A stretch of DNA of 64,000 nucleotides, from positions 186,001 to 250,000 of the forward strand of contig NZ_QMEJ01000002.1 in assembly GCF_003390865.1 (NCBI RefSeq). Direction: 5' to 3'. How positions within the stretch are numbered: the first letter of the stretch is position 1; every line of letters starts with the position of its first letter. The DNA comes from Tropicimonas sp. IMCC34011. GTDB taxonomy: Bacteria > Pseudomonadota > Alphaproteobacteria > Rhodobacterales > Rhodobacteraceae. A program made the position numbers and the translations under genes. Below, one piece after another: positions 8,459 through 15,978 of the stretch. The notes below the pieces were generated by a model, which had not been told where the DNA came from, did no database searches, and saw only the letters and a list, made by a program, of their open reading frames with translations.

Positions 8459-10077
8459 GATGTCTCCTTCATCAGGGCGACGTAGGCGGCGTAGTCATCC
8501 TGCATCCGCCGGAACACCCTGTATTTCCTGTCGTGATAGTCCTTGATGTCTCCGCCGCGCGGCATCACCGCTTCGCCGGGGCCGGACATCGTCTCCATCG
8601 CCGCGTCGAGATCCGCAAGGTCTCCCGCTGCGGTAGCCGCCAGCATCGCGCATCCCAGAAGCACCGGTTCGGACTGCGCCGGTACGACGACGCGGCAGCC
8701 GGTGGCATCCGCGTTCTCGCGCTGGAAGAGCGTGTTCTGGGCAAGGCCGCCCGACAGGACGAGCGTATCAACCGTGGCGCCCGCGGCGCGCATCTCCTCG
8801 ACGATATGGCGCGTGCCGTAAGCCAGCCCCTGCATCGCGGCGAGATAGTCGAGCGCGAGGTCGTCCATGCCGGTGTCGAGCGTGATCCCGGCGATCGCGC
8901 CCATGCGCCACGGATCTGCCAGCGGCGAGCGGTTTCCGTGGAAATCGGGCTGGACGTGACGCGAGGCGGCGAGGGTCGCGGTCTCCTCCCCCATCCCGGC
9001 GAGATGCGCCTCGATGAGATCGGTGATGCGTTTGCCCTCGGCCTCTGCCCGCGCCTTGAGCTCGGCCGAGGCCGAATGCCGCGCGATGACCGCATCGAGA
9101 AGCGCGCCCGCGGCGGACTGGCCGCCCTCGAGAGCCCAGAAGCCGGGCTTCAGCGCCCCGAAATACGGCCCCCAGACGCCGGGCACGAAGATCGCCTCGG
9201 GATTGATCGAGATGTGGCAGGTCGAGGTTCCGGCGATGACCGCGAGGCGCGCGGAGACGTCCTCGTCGAGCGCGACGCCGAGCGTGCCGAGGGCCCCGGC
9301 ATAGGCATCGATCATGCTGGCGGAGACGGCGACGCCCTCCGGCAGGCCAAGCTCCTCCGCCGCGGCGGGGGTCAGCGTGCCGCAGGTCTCGCCGGGCGCG
9401 GCGAGGTGAGCGCCGATCGCCGCGTGGTTGTCGCGGGCGAGGTCGTCGAGGCCGATGGCGGCGAGAAAGCCGTCATCCCAGCCCTGCCCCTCGGTGCCCT
9501 CATGGCCGAGATAGGTCCACTTGCAGACGGTGGAGTTCAGCGACCGGGTCAGCCCGCCCGTGGCGCGGTGCACGAGCCAGTCCGGCAGATCGAAGAACTG
9601 CGCGGCATTCGCCCAGGCCTCGGGCAGCTCCCGCTTCATCCAGCGCAGCTTCGGCAGCTCCATCTCGGGGGAGATGCGGCCGCCGACATATTTCAGGGGC
9701 TCGCCGCCTATGGCGTTGATCTCCTCCGCGTCGCCCATGGCGCGGTGGTCCATCCAGAGCATGACGTCCTGAGCCGCCGCCCCGCCCGGATCGACGCTGA
9801 CGGGACCGCCCGACGCGTCGGCCACGACGAGCGAGCAGGTCGCGTCGAAGCCGATGCCTCGCACGTCGCCCGGCTCGGTGCCGGCGGCCTCCAGGGCGCC
9901 CCGGACGGCGGCGGTCACCGCCGACCAGATCTCGGCGGAGCTTTGCTGCGCCCAACCGGCGCGGGGGCGATGGGTCTCGATCGCCCGGGCCTTCGTGCCG
10001 AGGAGCTTTCCGTCCTCGTCGAACACGCCCGCGCGCGCGCTCCCCGTGCCGACATCAACGCCGATATAGGTCTTCAT
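8455..10077 (-). CDS. FGGY-family pentulose kinase (D-ribulokinase-like)
   Basis: The chosen ATG at 10075-10077 (MKTYIGVDVGTGSARAGVFD) gives 540 aa and has a GGTGAGAAG ribosome site; an alternative start nine codons upstream overlaps the dehydrogenase gene. The N-terminal ATP phosphate-binding motif is GVDVGTGSARAG. The central WMDHRAMGDAEEIN and the GGRISPEMELPKLRW segment match FGGY pentulose kinases, and the C-terminal LVLSGGLAQNTLF is the adenosine motif. It phosphorylates a ketopentose or similar ketose with ATP. It sits between the SDR and the isomerase-like gene in one operon with gaps of 4 nt and -4 nt. Substrate is inferred from family only. Confidence 0.88.
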   Translation of the reverse strand: MKTYIGVDVGTGSARAGVFDEDGKLLGTKARAIETHRPRAGWAQQSSAEIWSAVTAAVRGALEAAGTEPGDVRGIGFDATCSLVVADASGGPVSVDPGGAAAQDVMLWMDHRAMGDAEEINAIGGEPLKYVGGRISPEMELPKLRWMKRELPEAWANAAQFFDLPDWLVHRATGGLTRSLNSTVCKWTYLGHEGTEGQGWDDGFLAAIGLDDLARDNHAAIGAHLAAPGETCGTLTPAAAEELGLPEGVAVSASMIDAYAGALGTLGVALDEDVSARLAVIAGTSTCHISINPEAIFVPGVWGPYFGALKPGFWALEGGQSAAGALLDAVIARHSASAELKARAEAEGKRITDLIEAHLAGMGEETATLAASRHVQPDFHGNRSPLADPWRMGAIAGITLDTGMDDLALDYLAAMQGLAYGTRHIVEEMRAAGATVDTLVLSGGLAQNTLFQRENADATGCRVVVPAQSEPVLLGCAMLAATAAGDLADLDAAMETMSGPGEAVMPRGGDIKDYHDRKYRVFRRMQDDYAAYVALMKETS

Positions 10078-10081
10078 CTTC

Positions 10082-10906
10082 TCACCATGCCGTAAATCCA
10101 CCATCGAGGACGAGGTTCGCCCCCGTCATGTAGCTGGAGGCGTCGGACCCGAGGAACTGGACGATCGGTCCGAACTCCTCGAGCTCGGCCTGCCGACCCA
10201 TCGGAACGCGTTCGAGGAAGGCATCGATGAATTCCTTGTCGAACGAACCGGTCTTGACGCCGCCGAAGGTGACGAGGTTCACCCGCACCCCCTTCTTGGC
10301 CCAGTAGGTCGCAAGATAGCGGGTCATGTTCAAGAGGCCGGATTTGGACGCGGCATAGGAAATCGCCTTGACGAAGGGTTTGCCGTCCCGCTCCTCGCGG
10401 TAGGCGTAGAGCGACTGGTTGGGGGAGACCATGCCGTACATTGAGCCGACCATGATGATGGAACCGCGCCCCGCATCGGCCATCTTCGCGCCCACGACCT
10501 GGGACATCAGCATGCAGCCCGTCAGGTTCGTCTCGATGACGTCGTCCCAGTACTTCTTGGGATAGACCTCGAACGGCGCGTTCTGATCGGCATCCCCATC
10601 CGGCTTGCTGTCGATCCCGGCATTGTTGATCAGGATATGCGGCACGCCCCAGACCTTCTCGAGCTCGGCCGTCGCCGCCTCGATGCTGTCCTTGTCGCGC
10701 ACATCCGCCTTGAAGACGCGGACTTGGCCGGACAGGCCGGGGAACTGCTCCTCGATCTCCGCCTCGCTGCGCTCCCGCCGGGCGAAGATCGCGACCTTGG
10801 CGCCGGCGCCGGCGAGCTGCTTGGTGAACTGGGAGCCGAGCTGCCCGAGACCGCCGGTGACGATGGCGACCTTGTCCGTGACGGAGAAGAAATCGGTCAT
10901 GTTCAT
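10082..10906 (-). CDS. SDR-family oxidoreductase
   Basis: The 274-aa classical short-chain dehydrogenase has the cofactor motif TGGLGQLG (about residues 18-25), NNAG near 95, the catalytic serine in MVGSMYGM and the YAASK tetrad, and ends in the usual VLDGGFTAW. It oxidises or reduces a hydroxyl group on a small substrate using NAD(P). In this operon it may act on a polyol or sugar acid. ATG at 10904-10906 follows AAGGAAC; a second in-frame ATG two codons on is possible. The kinase start lies 4 nt after the stop, and tctA-type gene lies 30 nt upstream. Confidence 0.9.
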   Translation of the reverse strand: MNMTDFFSVTDKVAIVTGGLGQLGSQFTKQLAGAGAKVAIFARRERSEAEIEEQFPGLSGQVRVFKADVRDKDSIEAATAELEKVWGVPHILINNAGIDSKPDGDADQNAPFEVYPKKYWDDVIETNLTGCMLMSQVVGAKMADAGRGSIIMVGSMYGMVSPNQSLYAYREERDGKPFVKAISYAASKSGLLNMTRYLATYWAKKGVRVNLVTFGGVKTGSFDKEFIDAFLERVPMGRQAELEEFGPIVQFLGSDASSYMTGANLVLDGGFTAW

Positions 10907-10936
10907 GGGGTATGTTCCTTGTTCGAAAGGGAAATG

Positions 10937-12475
10937 TCAGGAGGTGAGGCTGTCGTCCGGCTCGCCGGCCATAACCCTGCGGCGCCCCTTGATGGCGCTC
11001 CAGACGGTCAGGCCGAGGACGATCAGAACGAAGATGCCGAGGCCGCAGGCGACGGGCCGTTCGAAGAACCCCGTCAGGTTCCCGCGGGAGATCTGCATCG
11101 ACATGATGAAGTTGCGCTCGAGCACAGGACCGAGCACGAGGCCGAGGATCACCGGAGCGATCGGGAAGTTGTTGCGCTCCATCACGTAGCCCACGAGGCC
11201 GGCGACCAGCATGATGCCCACGCCGAAAAGCGTATTGTTGATCGCGTAGGAGCCGAGAAAGCAGCACAGCAGGATCATCGGCACGATGACCGAACGCGGG
11301 ACCTTCAGCACCATCCGCGCTGCCTTGATCGCAAAGTAGCCGAGCGGAAAGAGCAGCAGGTTCGCGACGAAGAAGGACAGGATGATCGAGGTCGGCATGA
11401 CCGGGTTCTCGGCGAAGAGCCGCGGGCCGGGCGCGACGCCCTTCATGTAGAGAACGCCCACCGCGATGGCCGTCACCGCGTCCCCCGGGATGCCGAAGAC
11501 GAGGGCCGGGATCCAGGCGCTCGAGAGGCCCGAATTGTTGGCCGAAGTCGCCTCGATCAGCCCCTCGGGGTGGCCGGTGCCGAATTTCTGCGGCGTGCGG
11601 GAGAAGCGGCGGGAGACGCCGTAGGCGATCCAGGCCGCCAGATCCCCGCCAACCCCCGGCAGCGCGCCGAGGGAGGAGCCGAGCGCGGTGCCGCGCACGA
11701 GACTGAGCGGATAGGTTTTCAGAAGCCCGAGGATGCCGCGATAGGGCCGCATGGCCCCGTCACTCGCGGGCGTCGCCGCCGTCGCGGCATCCGCCGCGCC
11801 GATCCCCGACAGACCGCGGAGGATTTCCGAGAAGGCGAACATCCCGATCATCACCGGTATGAAGCTGACCCCGCCGCTCAGCTCCACCGATCCGAAGGTG
11901 AAACGGGGCTGGCCGCTGGTGACGTCGAGCCCCACCGTCGCGATCAGAAGGCCGATCGCGAGCGACACGCCCCCTTTCACAGGGTTGCTGCCGGAGACGA
12001 GCGCGCAGGTCAGAAGCCCCAGAAGCGCCAGCCAGAAGAACTCGAAGCTGGAGAAGTTGAGCGCGAGCCGCGCCAGGAGCGGACCCGTCATGAGGAGCAC
12101 CGTGGCGCCGATCAGACCGCCGAGCGCCGAGAAGAAGAAGCCGATGGAGAGCGCACGGCCGGCATGGCCCGCGCGGGTCATCGCGTAGCTTTCCTCGGTA
12201 TAGGCCGCCGAGGCCGGCGTGCCCGGAATGCGCAGGAGCGCCCCCGGAATGTCGCCCGCGGTGATCGCCATGGCGGTGGACGAGACGATGAGCGCGATCG
12301 CCGGCAGCGGCGCCATGTAGAAGGTGAGCGGCACGAGGAGCGCCGTCGCCATGGTCGCCGTCAGCCCCGGCAGCGCACCGATGAAGAGGCCGTAGACGGC
12401 GCCGCCCAGAATCGCGAGCAGCACGTCGAATTGCAGAACGAGGACCGCCGCCTGAAGGAGTGTGTCGAAGCTCAT
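10937..12475 (-). CDS. tctA: tripartite tricarboxylate transporter, large membrane subunit TctA
   Basis: The start at 12473-12475 (MSFDTLLQAAVLVLQFD) gives 512 aa; the longer open frame upstream overlaps tctB and is not real. Hydrophobic helices cover nearly the whole length. The two family repeats are visible as GALPGLTATMATALL near residue 35 and GALPGVGGDLAAWIAYG near 320. TctA is the transport channel of the TTT system in the inner membrane and works with the small subunit and a periplasmic binding protein. The ATG overlaps the tctB stop (ATGA). The cargo of TTT systems is usually a di- or tricarboxylate, but the genes downstream here are carbohydrate enzymes. Confidence 0.93.
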   Translation of the reverse strand: MSFDTLLQAAVLVLQFDVLLAILGGAVYGLFIGALPGLTATMATALLVPLTFYMAPLPAIALIVSSTAMAITAGDIPGALLRIPGTPASAAYTEESYAMTRAGHAGRALSIGFFFSALGGLIGATVLLMTGPLLARLALNFSSFEFFWLALLGLLTCALVSGSNPVKGGVSLAIGLLIATVGLDVTSGQPRFTFGSVELSGGVSFIPVMIGMFAFSEILRGLSGIGAADAATAATPASDGAMRPYRGILGLLKTYPLSLVRGTALGSSLGALPGVGGDLAAWIAYGVSRRFSRTPQKFGTGHPEGLIEATSANNSGLSSAWIPALVFGIPGDAVTAIAVGVLYMKGVAPGPRLFAENPVMPTSIILSFFVANLLLFPLGYFAIKAARMVLKVPRSVIVPMILLCCFLGSYAINNTLFGVGIMLVAGLVGYVMERNNFPIAPVILGLVLGPVLERNFIMSMQISRGNLTGFFERPVACGLGIFVLIVLGLTVWSAIKGRRRVMAGEPDDSLTS

Positions 12476-12939
12476 GGCAGGATCGCTCCCAGCGGGCCGG
12501 CCGGCAGGCTCACCCGCAGAACGCCCGAGAAGGTCAGGTAAAGGGTCAGGACGAACACCGGCGCAACGATGAGGATCGTCAGAGGACGCGCGCCCATCAG
12601 TCCCATCATCACCGCCACGAACAGCAGTCCGAAGAGCGGGAAACCGAGCGGTTCGAAGAGCACCATCCCCAGCAGCAGTCCCGCGAGGGACCATGCCGCG
12701 GCGAGCCCCGCCCTGCCCCGTCCGCGCCATTCGTCAGCGTCGAACGCGGGCCCACCCTCGCGTAGTCCGGTCAGGAAGATGATACCCCCGAAGACGATGA
12801 GGGCGATGCCGTAGATGGTGGGCATCAATTCCCCTCCGAACCGCACGCCCGGCACCCTGGGGAGCTGTGCAGCTCCCCAGAGCACGGCCAGGCCGAACGC
12901 GGTCAGGAGCGGGCCGAAGAGGCGGTCCGCAATCCTCAT
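12472..12939 (-). CDS. tctB: tripartite tricarboxylate transporter, small membrane subunit TctB
   Basis: The 155-aa protein has about four hydrophobic helices (for example LFGPLLTAFGLAVLWGA and TIYGIALIVFGGIIFLTG), the size and layout of TctB. TctB partners TctA in the inner membrane; its exact role is not settled. The stop overlaps the tctA start by 4 nt. The ATG at 12937-12939 lies 22 nt after the tctC stop. Primary sequence conservation in this family is low, so the call relies on length, topology and position. Confidence 0.88.
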   Translation of the reverse strand: MRIADRLFGPLLTAFGLAVLWGAAQLPRVPGVRFGGELMPTIYGIALIVFGGIIFLTGLREGGPAFDADEWRGRGRAGLAAAWSLAGLLLGMVLFEPLGFPLFGLLFVAVMMGLMGARPLTILIVAPVFVLTLYLTFSGVLRVSLPAGPLGAILP

Positions 12940-12961
12940 GTCCTGCTCTCCAACACGGCCC

Positions 12962-13945
12962 TTACTGGGTCAGACCGGCCGATTCCATCGCCGAGGCAAG
13001 GCCCTCGCCGGAGGATTTCACGGTCTCGCCGAAGGTGGCTGCATCCTGGTAGGCAACCGAGAAGCCGCGGGACGCCATGAAGTCCCGGAACTCCTGATCC
13101 TGCGTGATCTCCTCGAGGGCGCCTTCGACGGCGGTCACGACCTCGTCGGGGATACCGTCCGGCCCGGCCATTCCGCGGAAGGGCAGCGGGGACCAGTCGA
13201 TGTCGAAGATCTCGGTGGTCGTGGGCAGGTCGGGATAGAGATCACTGCGCTCGGAGGAGATGAGCGCGACGGTCTGCGCCTCGCCTGCATCAACGAGGGA
13301 CTGCGCTTCGGCCGGAGAGGTCGAGACGACGTCGATGGCGCCGGAGGCAAGCTGCTGAAGCGCCGGAGCGGAGCCGTCGGACGCGACCCAGTTGGCCTCG
13401 GCAGGATCGACATCCAGCCGGTCGAGAAGACCGATCCAGGCAAGGTGAGAGAGACCGCCGCGATTGGCGCCGGAGGCTGCGATGCCGCCCGGATCGGCCT
13501 TCACGGCCTCGATCAGCCCTTCAGCGTCGTCATACTCGGCGTCTGCAGCAATGTTCACCGCGATCGGGTCCGCGTTGAACCGGCCGATATAGGTGTAGTC
13601 GTCCGTGGTGACGCCGGAGAGGCCCTGCGGCTCATACATCGTCGATTCGATGGTGATGACGCCCAGCGTGTAGCCGTCGGGCTCGGCGTTCGCGATTGCG
13701 GAATGGCCGACGAGCCCGCCGCCACCGGTGCGGTTCACGACGTTGAAGGGCTGGCCGAACTTCTCCTCCAGTTCAGCGGCCACGGCGCGCGCCGTGGCAT
13801 CGGTGCCGCCACCGGCCGACCACGGCACGATCACGGTGACCGCCCGCTCGGGCCAGTCCGCCATGGCAGCGCCGGTGGTCGCGACGAGAACGAGGCCAGC
13901 CGCGCCGAAGGCACCGCGAAGAGATCCGCCTTTTACATGAAGCAT
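12962..13945 (-). CDS. tctC: tripartite tricarboxylate transporter, periplasmic binding protein TctC
   Basis: The 327-aa protein has a signal peptide (about residues 1-29, cleavage AMA-D), then the family motif VTVIVPWSAGGGTDATAR and NVVNRTGGGGLVGHSAIA that form the ligand loop. PDGYTLG follows. It captures the substrate in the periplasm and delivers it to TctA/TctB. It is the first gene of the minus-strand operon and directly faces the palindromic operator at 13996-14022, 50 nt before its ATG. Expression is therefore probably controlled by the divergent FadR-type regulator. Confidence 0.94.
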   Translation of the reverse strand: MLHVKGGSLRGAFGAAGLVLVATTGAAMADWPERAVTVIVPWSAGGGTDATARAVAAELEEKFGQPFNVVNRTGGGGLVGHSAIANAEPDGYTLGVITIESTMYEPQGLSGVTTDDYTYIGRFNADPIAVNIAADAEYDDAEGLIEAVKADPGGIAASGANRGGLSHLAWIGLLDRLDVDPAEANWVASDGSAPALQQLASGAIDVVSTSPAEAQSLVDAGEAQTVALISSERSDLYPDLPTTTEIFDIDWSPLPFRGMAGPDGIPDEVVTAVEGALEEITQDQEFRDFMASRGFSVAYQDAATFGETVKSSGEGLASAMESAGLTQ

Positions 13946-13995
13946 CGTGTTCCTCCCTTTGATCCGGTTCGCGGCATCCTTCCTCTGGAGGCCGC

Positions 13996-14022
13996 ACTTG
14001 ACATATGACTTATGTCACAAGT
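13996..14022. promoter_or_regulatory. palindromic operator in the tctC/gntR divergent promoter
   Basis: The arms TGACATA (13999-14005) and TATGTCA (14011-14017) form a perfect 7-bp inverted repeat with a 5-nt centre. Outer ACTTG (13996-14000) and CAAGT (14018-14022) extend the symmetry with a 2-nt offset. A TTGACA hexamer at 13998-14003 overlaps the left arm. This is the expected size and place for an operator of the dimeric FadR-type regulator encoded next to it. Binding is inferred. Confidence 0.65.
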
Positions 14023-14113
14023 ACCGTAATCGGGAGCGAGCGCATCCGTCAACCGGTCTTCTCGGGCAGCGGCGGACCGGGGCGACGCGAAAGGACAAAC
14101 GCGAGGGACCACC

Positions 14114-14863
14114 ATGAGCATCGGAGCTGCGCAGACCGGATCACGCGAGCGGCTGCATGTCGGCGTCATGACGGCGCTCGAGGAGCGGATCCTCGGCGGC
14201 GAGCTGAAGGTCGGGGACAAGCTCTCCTCAGAAAGCCGCATCGCCGAGGAGTTCGGCGTCTCGACGCGCTCCGTCCGCGAAGCGATCCAGGCCCTCGAGA
14301 CCAAGGGCCTCGTCCAGCGCCGCCACGGGGGAAACACCACCGTCGTGCGGCAGGATGTCAGCGAGTTCATCAGCTCCCTCGCCGTCACGGTGCGGCAGCA
14401 GATGGCGGCGCATCCGGAGTATCTGGAACAGCTCATGGGCGCGCGGCGGATGATCGAGACGGAGGTCATCGACCTTCTCGTCGCCTCCGAGACCCCTGTG
14501 ACCGAGGATGTGACCCAGGCCCTCCGCGCAATGGAAAAGGCACGTGACGACGGCGCATTCGATGCGTTCGTCATCGCCGACGCCCGCTTTCACCTCGCCC
14601 TCGTCCACGCCTCCGGCAACTCCATCCTCGCGCTGATGTACGAGAACTTCGCCAACCTCATCACCGAGATGATCGAGGTGTCGAGCCGCGTTCCGACGAA
14701 GTCGCTGACCGAGGCCTACGACGAACACGAGCAGATCTACGACCGTATCGCGCGCCGGGACGGCGCCGGCGCGAAAGACCTGATGCGAGAGCAGATCGCA
14801 CGCAGCACCGAATATCTGCGCATTGCCGCGCAGACCGAAAGGGAGAAGAAATCGAATGTTTGA
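14114..14863 (+). CDS. GntR/FadR-family transcriptional regulator
   Basis: The 249-aa protein has an N-terminal winged helix (about residues 12-80: GDKLSSESRIAEEFGVSTRS then VREAIQALETKGLVQRRHGG) and an all-helical FCD effector domain (about 95-235). FCD metal ligands fit DARFHLALVHASGN and the later EHEQIYDRI segment. Proteins of this group are usually repressors released by a sugar acid or carboxylate. The gene is divergent from the tctCBA operon and shares a promoter region with the palindrome. Its stop overlaps the rraA-like start, so both are in one transcript. The effector is unknown. Confidence 0.9.
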   Translation: MSIGAAQTGSRERLHVGVMTALEERILGGELKVGDKLSSESRIAEEFGVSTRSVREAIQALETKGLVQRRHGGNTTVVRQDVSEFISSLAVTVRQQMAAHPEYLEQLMGARRMIETEVIDLLVASETPVTEDVTQALRAMEKARDDGAFDAFVIADARFHLALVHASGNSILALMYENFANLITEMIEVSSRVPTKSLTEAYDEHEQIYDRIARRDGAGAKDLMREQIARSTEYLRIAAQTEREKKSNV

Positions 14864-15515
14864 GACCGACTACAGCCCCGCCGAGCAGGATGCGATCGAG
14901 AGGCTGAAGGCCTGGTATTCGGGCGACGTCCACGACAGCATGGAAGCCCTCGGCCACTTCGGCTACCTCGAGGGGATCTCGCTGCAGGGGACCCTCGATG
15001 AGGGCGCTGTCGTCGTCGGCCCCGCCGTGACCGTGTCCTTCAAGCCGTCGGATCGCAAGGGTGAGCCGCAGGACGTCTACCACAATGCCATCGACAACGT
15101 CCCGCAGGGCGGAGTGCTCGTCCTAGACGCTTCCTGCGCGGACGGGGCCTGCTCGGGAGAGCTGATGTCCACCGGCGCGAAGACCGCCGGCGCCGCGGCG
15201 ACGATCGTGAACGGAACCGTGCGGGATCTCGCTCAGGTGCGCCGCCTCGGCTACCCCCTCTTCGGCACGCATCCGAGCCCGGTCGGCGTGAGCGGGCGGA
15301 AGGAGCCGGCCGAGAGCCAGATTCCGATCACCATCGGCCGAGTCACGGTGAAGCCCGGCGACGTGATCTTCGCCGACATTGACGGCGTGATCTGCGTGCC
15401 CCGCGATCACCTGATCGCCATCGCCGACGAAGCGGATGCCAACGGCCGGAACGAGGCATCGGCCCGCGAACGCATCCTCAAGGGCGAGAAACTGCAATCG
15501 GTCTGGCCCGCCTGA
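14856..15515 (+). CDS. RraA-like aldolase-fold protein
   Basis: The start at 14856 (MFETDYSPAEQD) gives 219 aa, has GGGAG about 11 nt upstream and overlaps the gntR stop by 8 nt. The segments GDVHDSMEALG, GPAVTVSFKPSD, NGTVRDLAQVRRLGYPLFG and PGDVIFADIDGVICVPRDH define the RraA/HMG-aldolase fold; RD in GTVRDL is the substrate and metal-binding pair. Members are 4-hydroxy-4-methyl-2-oxoglutarate or oxaloacetate aldolase/decarboxylases, or RNase E inhibitors. Next to a catabolic operon, the enzyme role is more likely. An upstream alternative start 11 codons earlier lies inside gntR. Confidence 0.85.
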   Translation: MFETDYSPAEQDAIERLKAWYSGDVHDSMEALGHFGYLEGISLQGTLDEGAVVVGPAVTVSFKPSDRKGEPQDVYHNAIDNVPQGGVLVLDASCADGACSGELMSTGAKTAGAAATIVNGTVRDLAQVRRLGYPLFGTHPSPVGVSGRKEPAESQIPITIGRVTVKPGDVIFADIDGVICVPRDHLIAIADEADANGRNEASARERILKGEKLQSVWPA

Positions 15516-15549
15516 TCCCCGCCGACGCCATTCGCGAAGGGCAGGCAAT

Positions 15550-15580
15550 GGGGGCGGGTGCCGCGCAAGCGCCCGCCCCC
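15550..15580. terminator. shared stem-loop between convergent genes
   Basis: GGGGGCGGG (15550-15558) pairs with CCCGCCCCC (15572-15580) around a 13-nt loop. It lies between the rraA-like stop and the stop of the 43-aa gene, so it could end both transcripts. Confidence 0.6.
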
Positions 15581-15586
15581 GATTGA

Positions 15587-15718
15587 TTACCGGCCCTTCT
15601 TCTCGCCGAGTGAAATCGGCTTGGCGACGCCCGAATTGGCCGTTGCGAGAACTTTCGGCTTCTCCTGCTTCGGCTTCTTCACTTCCTTGTTTCCACGCCT
15701 GTTATTGCCCTTGGACAT
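15587..15718 (-). CDS. 43-aa lysine/arginine-rich conserved small protein
   Basis: The product begins MSKGNNRRGNKEVKKPKQEK and ends ISLGEKKGR. It is strongly basic, hydrophilic and probably unstructured; nucleic-acid or ribosome contact is plausible but not shown. I recall similar short MSKGNNRRGNKE-type hypothetical proteins in alphaproteobacteria, which supports a real gene, but I could not search. ATG at 15716-15718 is preceded by AAGGAGG at about 7 nt, one of the strongest ribosome sites in the window. It is convergent with the rraA-like gene and stands alone. Confidence 0.75.
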   Translation of the reverse strand: MSKGNNRRGNKEVKKPKQEKPKVLATANSGVAKPISLGEKKGR

Positions 15719-15978
15719 GATGTCCTCCTTGGATGAACCACCGGTCCGGCGACATGCCGGACGGTCCGATTCTCAGGAAAATCAGGGTTGCCTGACATGG
15801 CGTCAGGGCGATGACTTCGATGAGCCTTCGCGCGGCGGTCACCGAGATGGTCCGACGCGTCAGGGGAATCTAGTCGCACCGCGGCCCTGCGCAAGCCTGT
15901 TGCGGGGCACTTAGGAAATAAGTCGCGCGGCAGCGGCCAGCGGCGAGGTGGCACGCCCCCATGAATGACCGGCCGGCG

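Noticed and set aside
8533-10095. 520-codon plus-strand frame over the kinase gene
   Set aside because: Antisense shadow of the FGGY kinase; no ribosome site or family features.
15791-15807. CCTGAC/GTCAGG hairpin in the gap before the 43-aa gene
   Set aside because: Six-bp stem with no T tract and no clear role; likely chance in this 260-nt gap.
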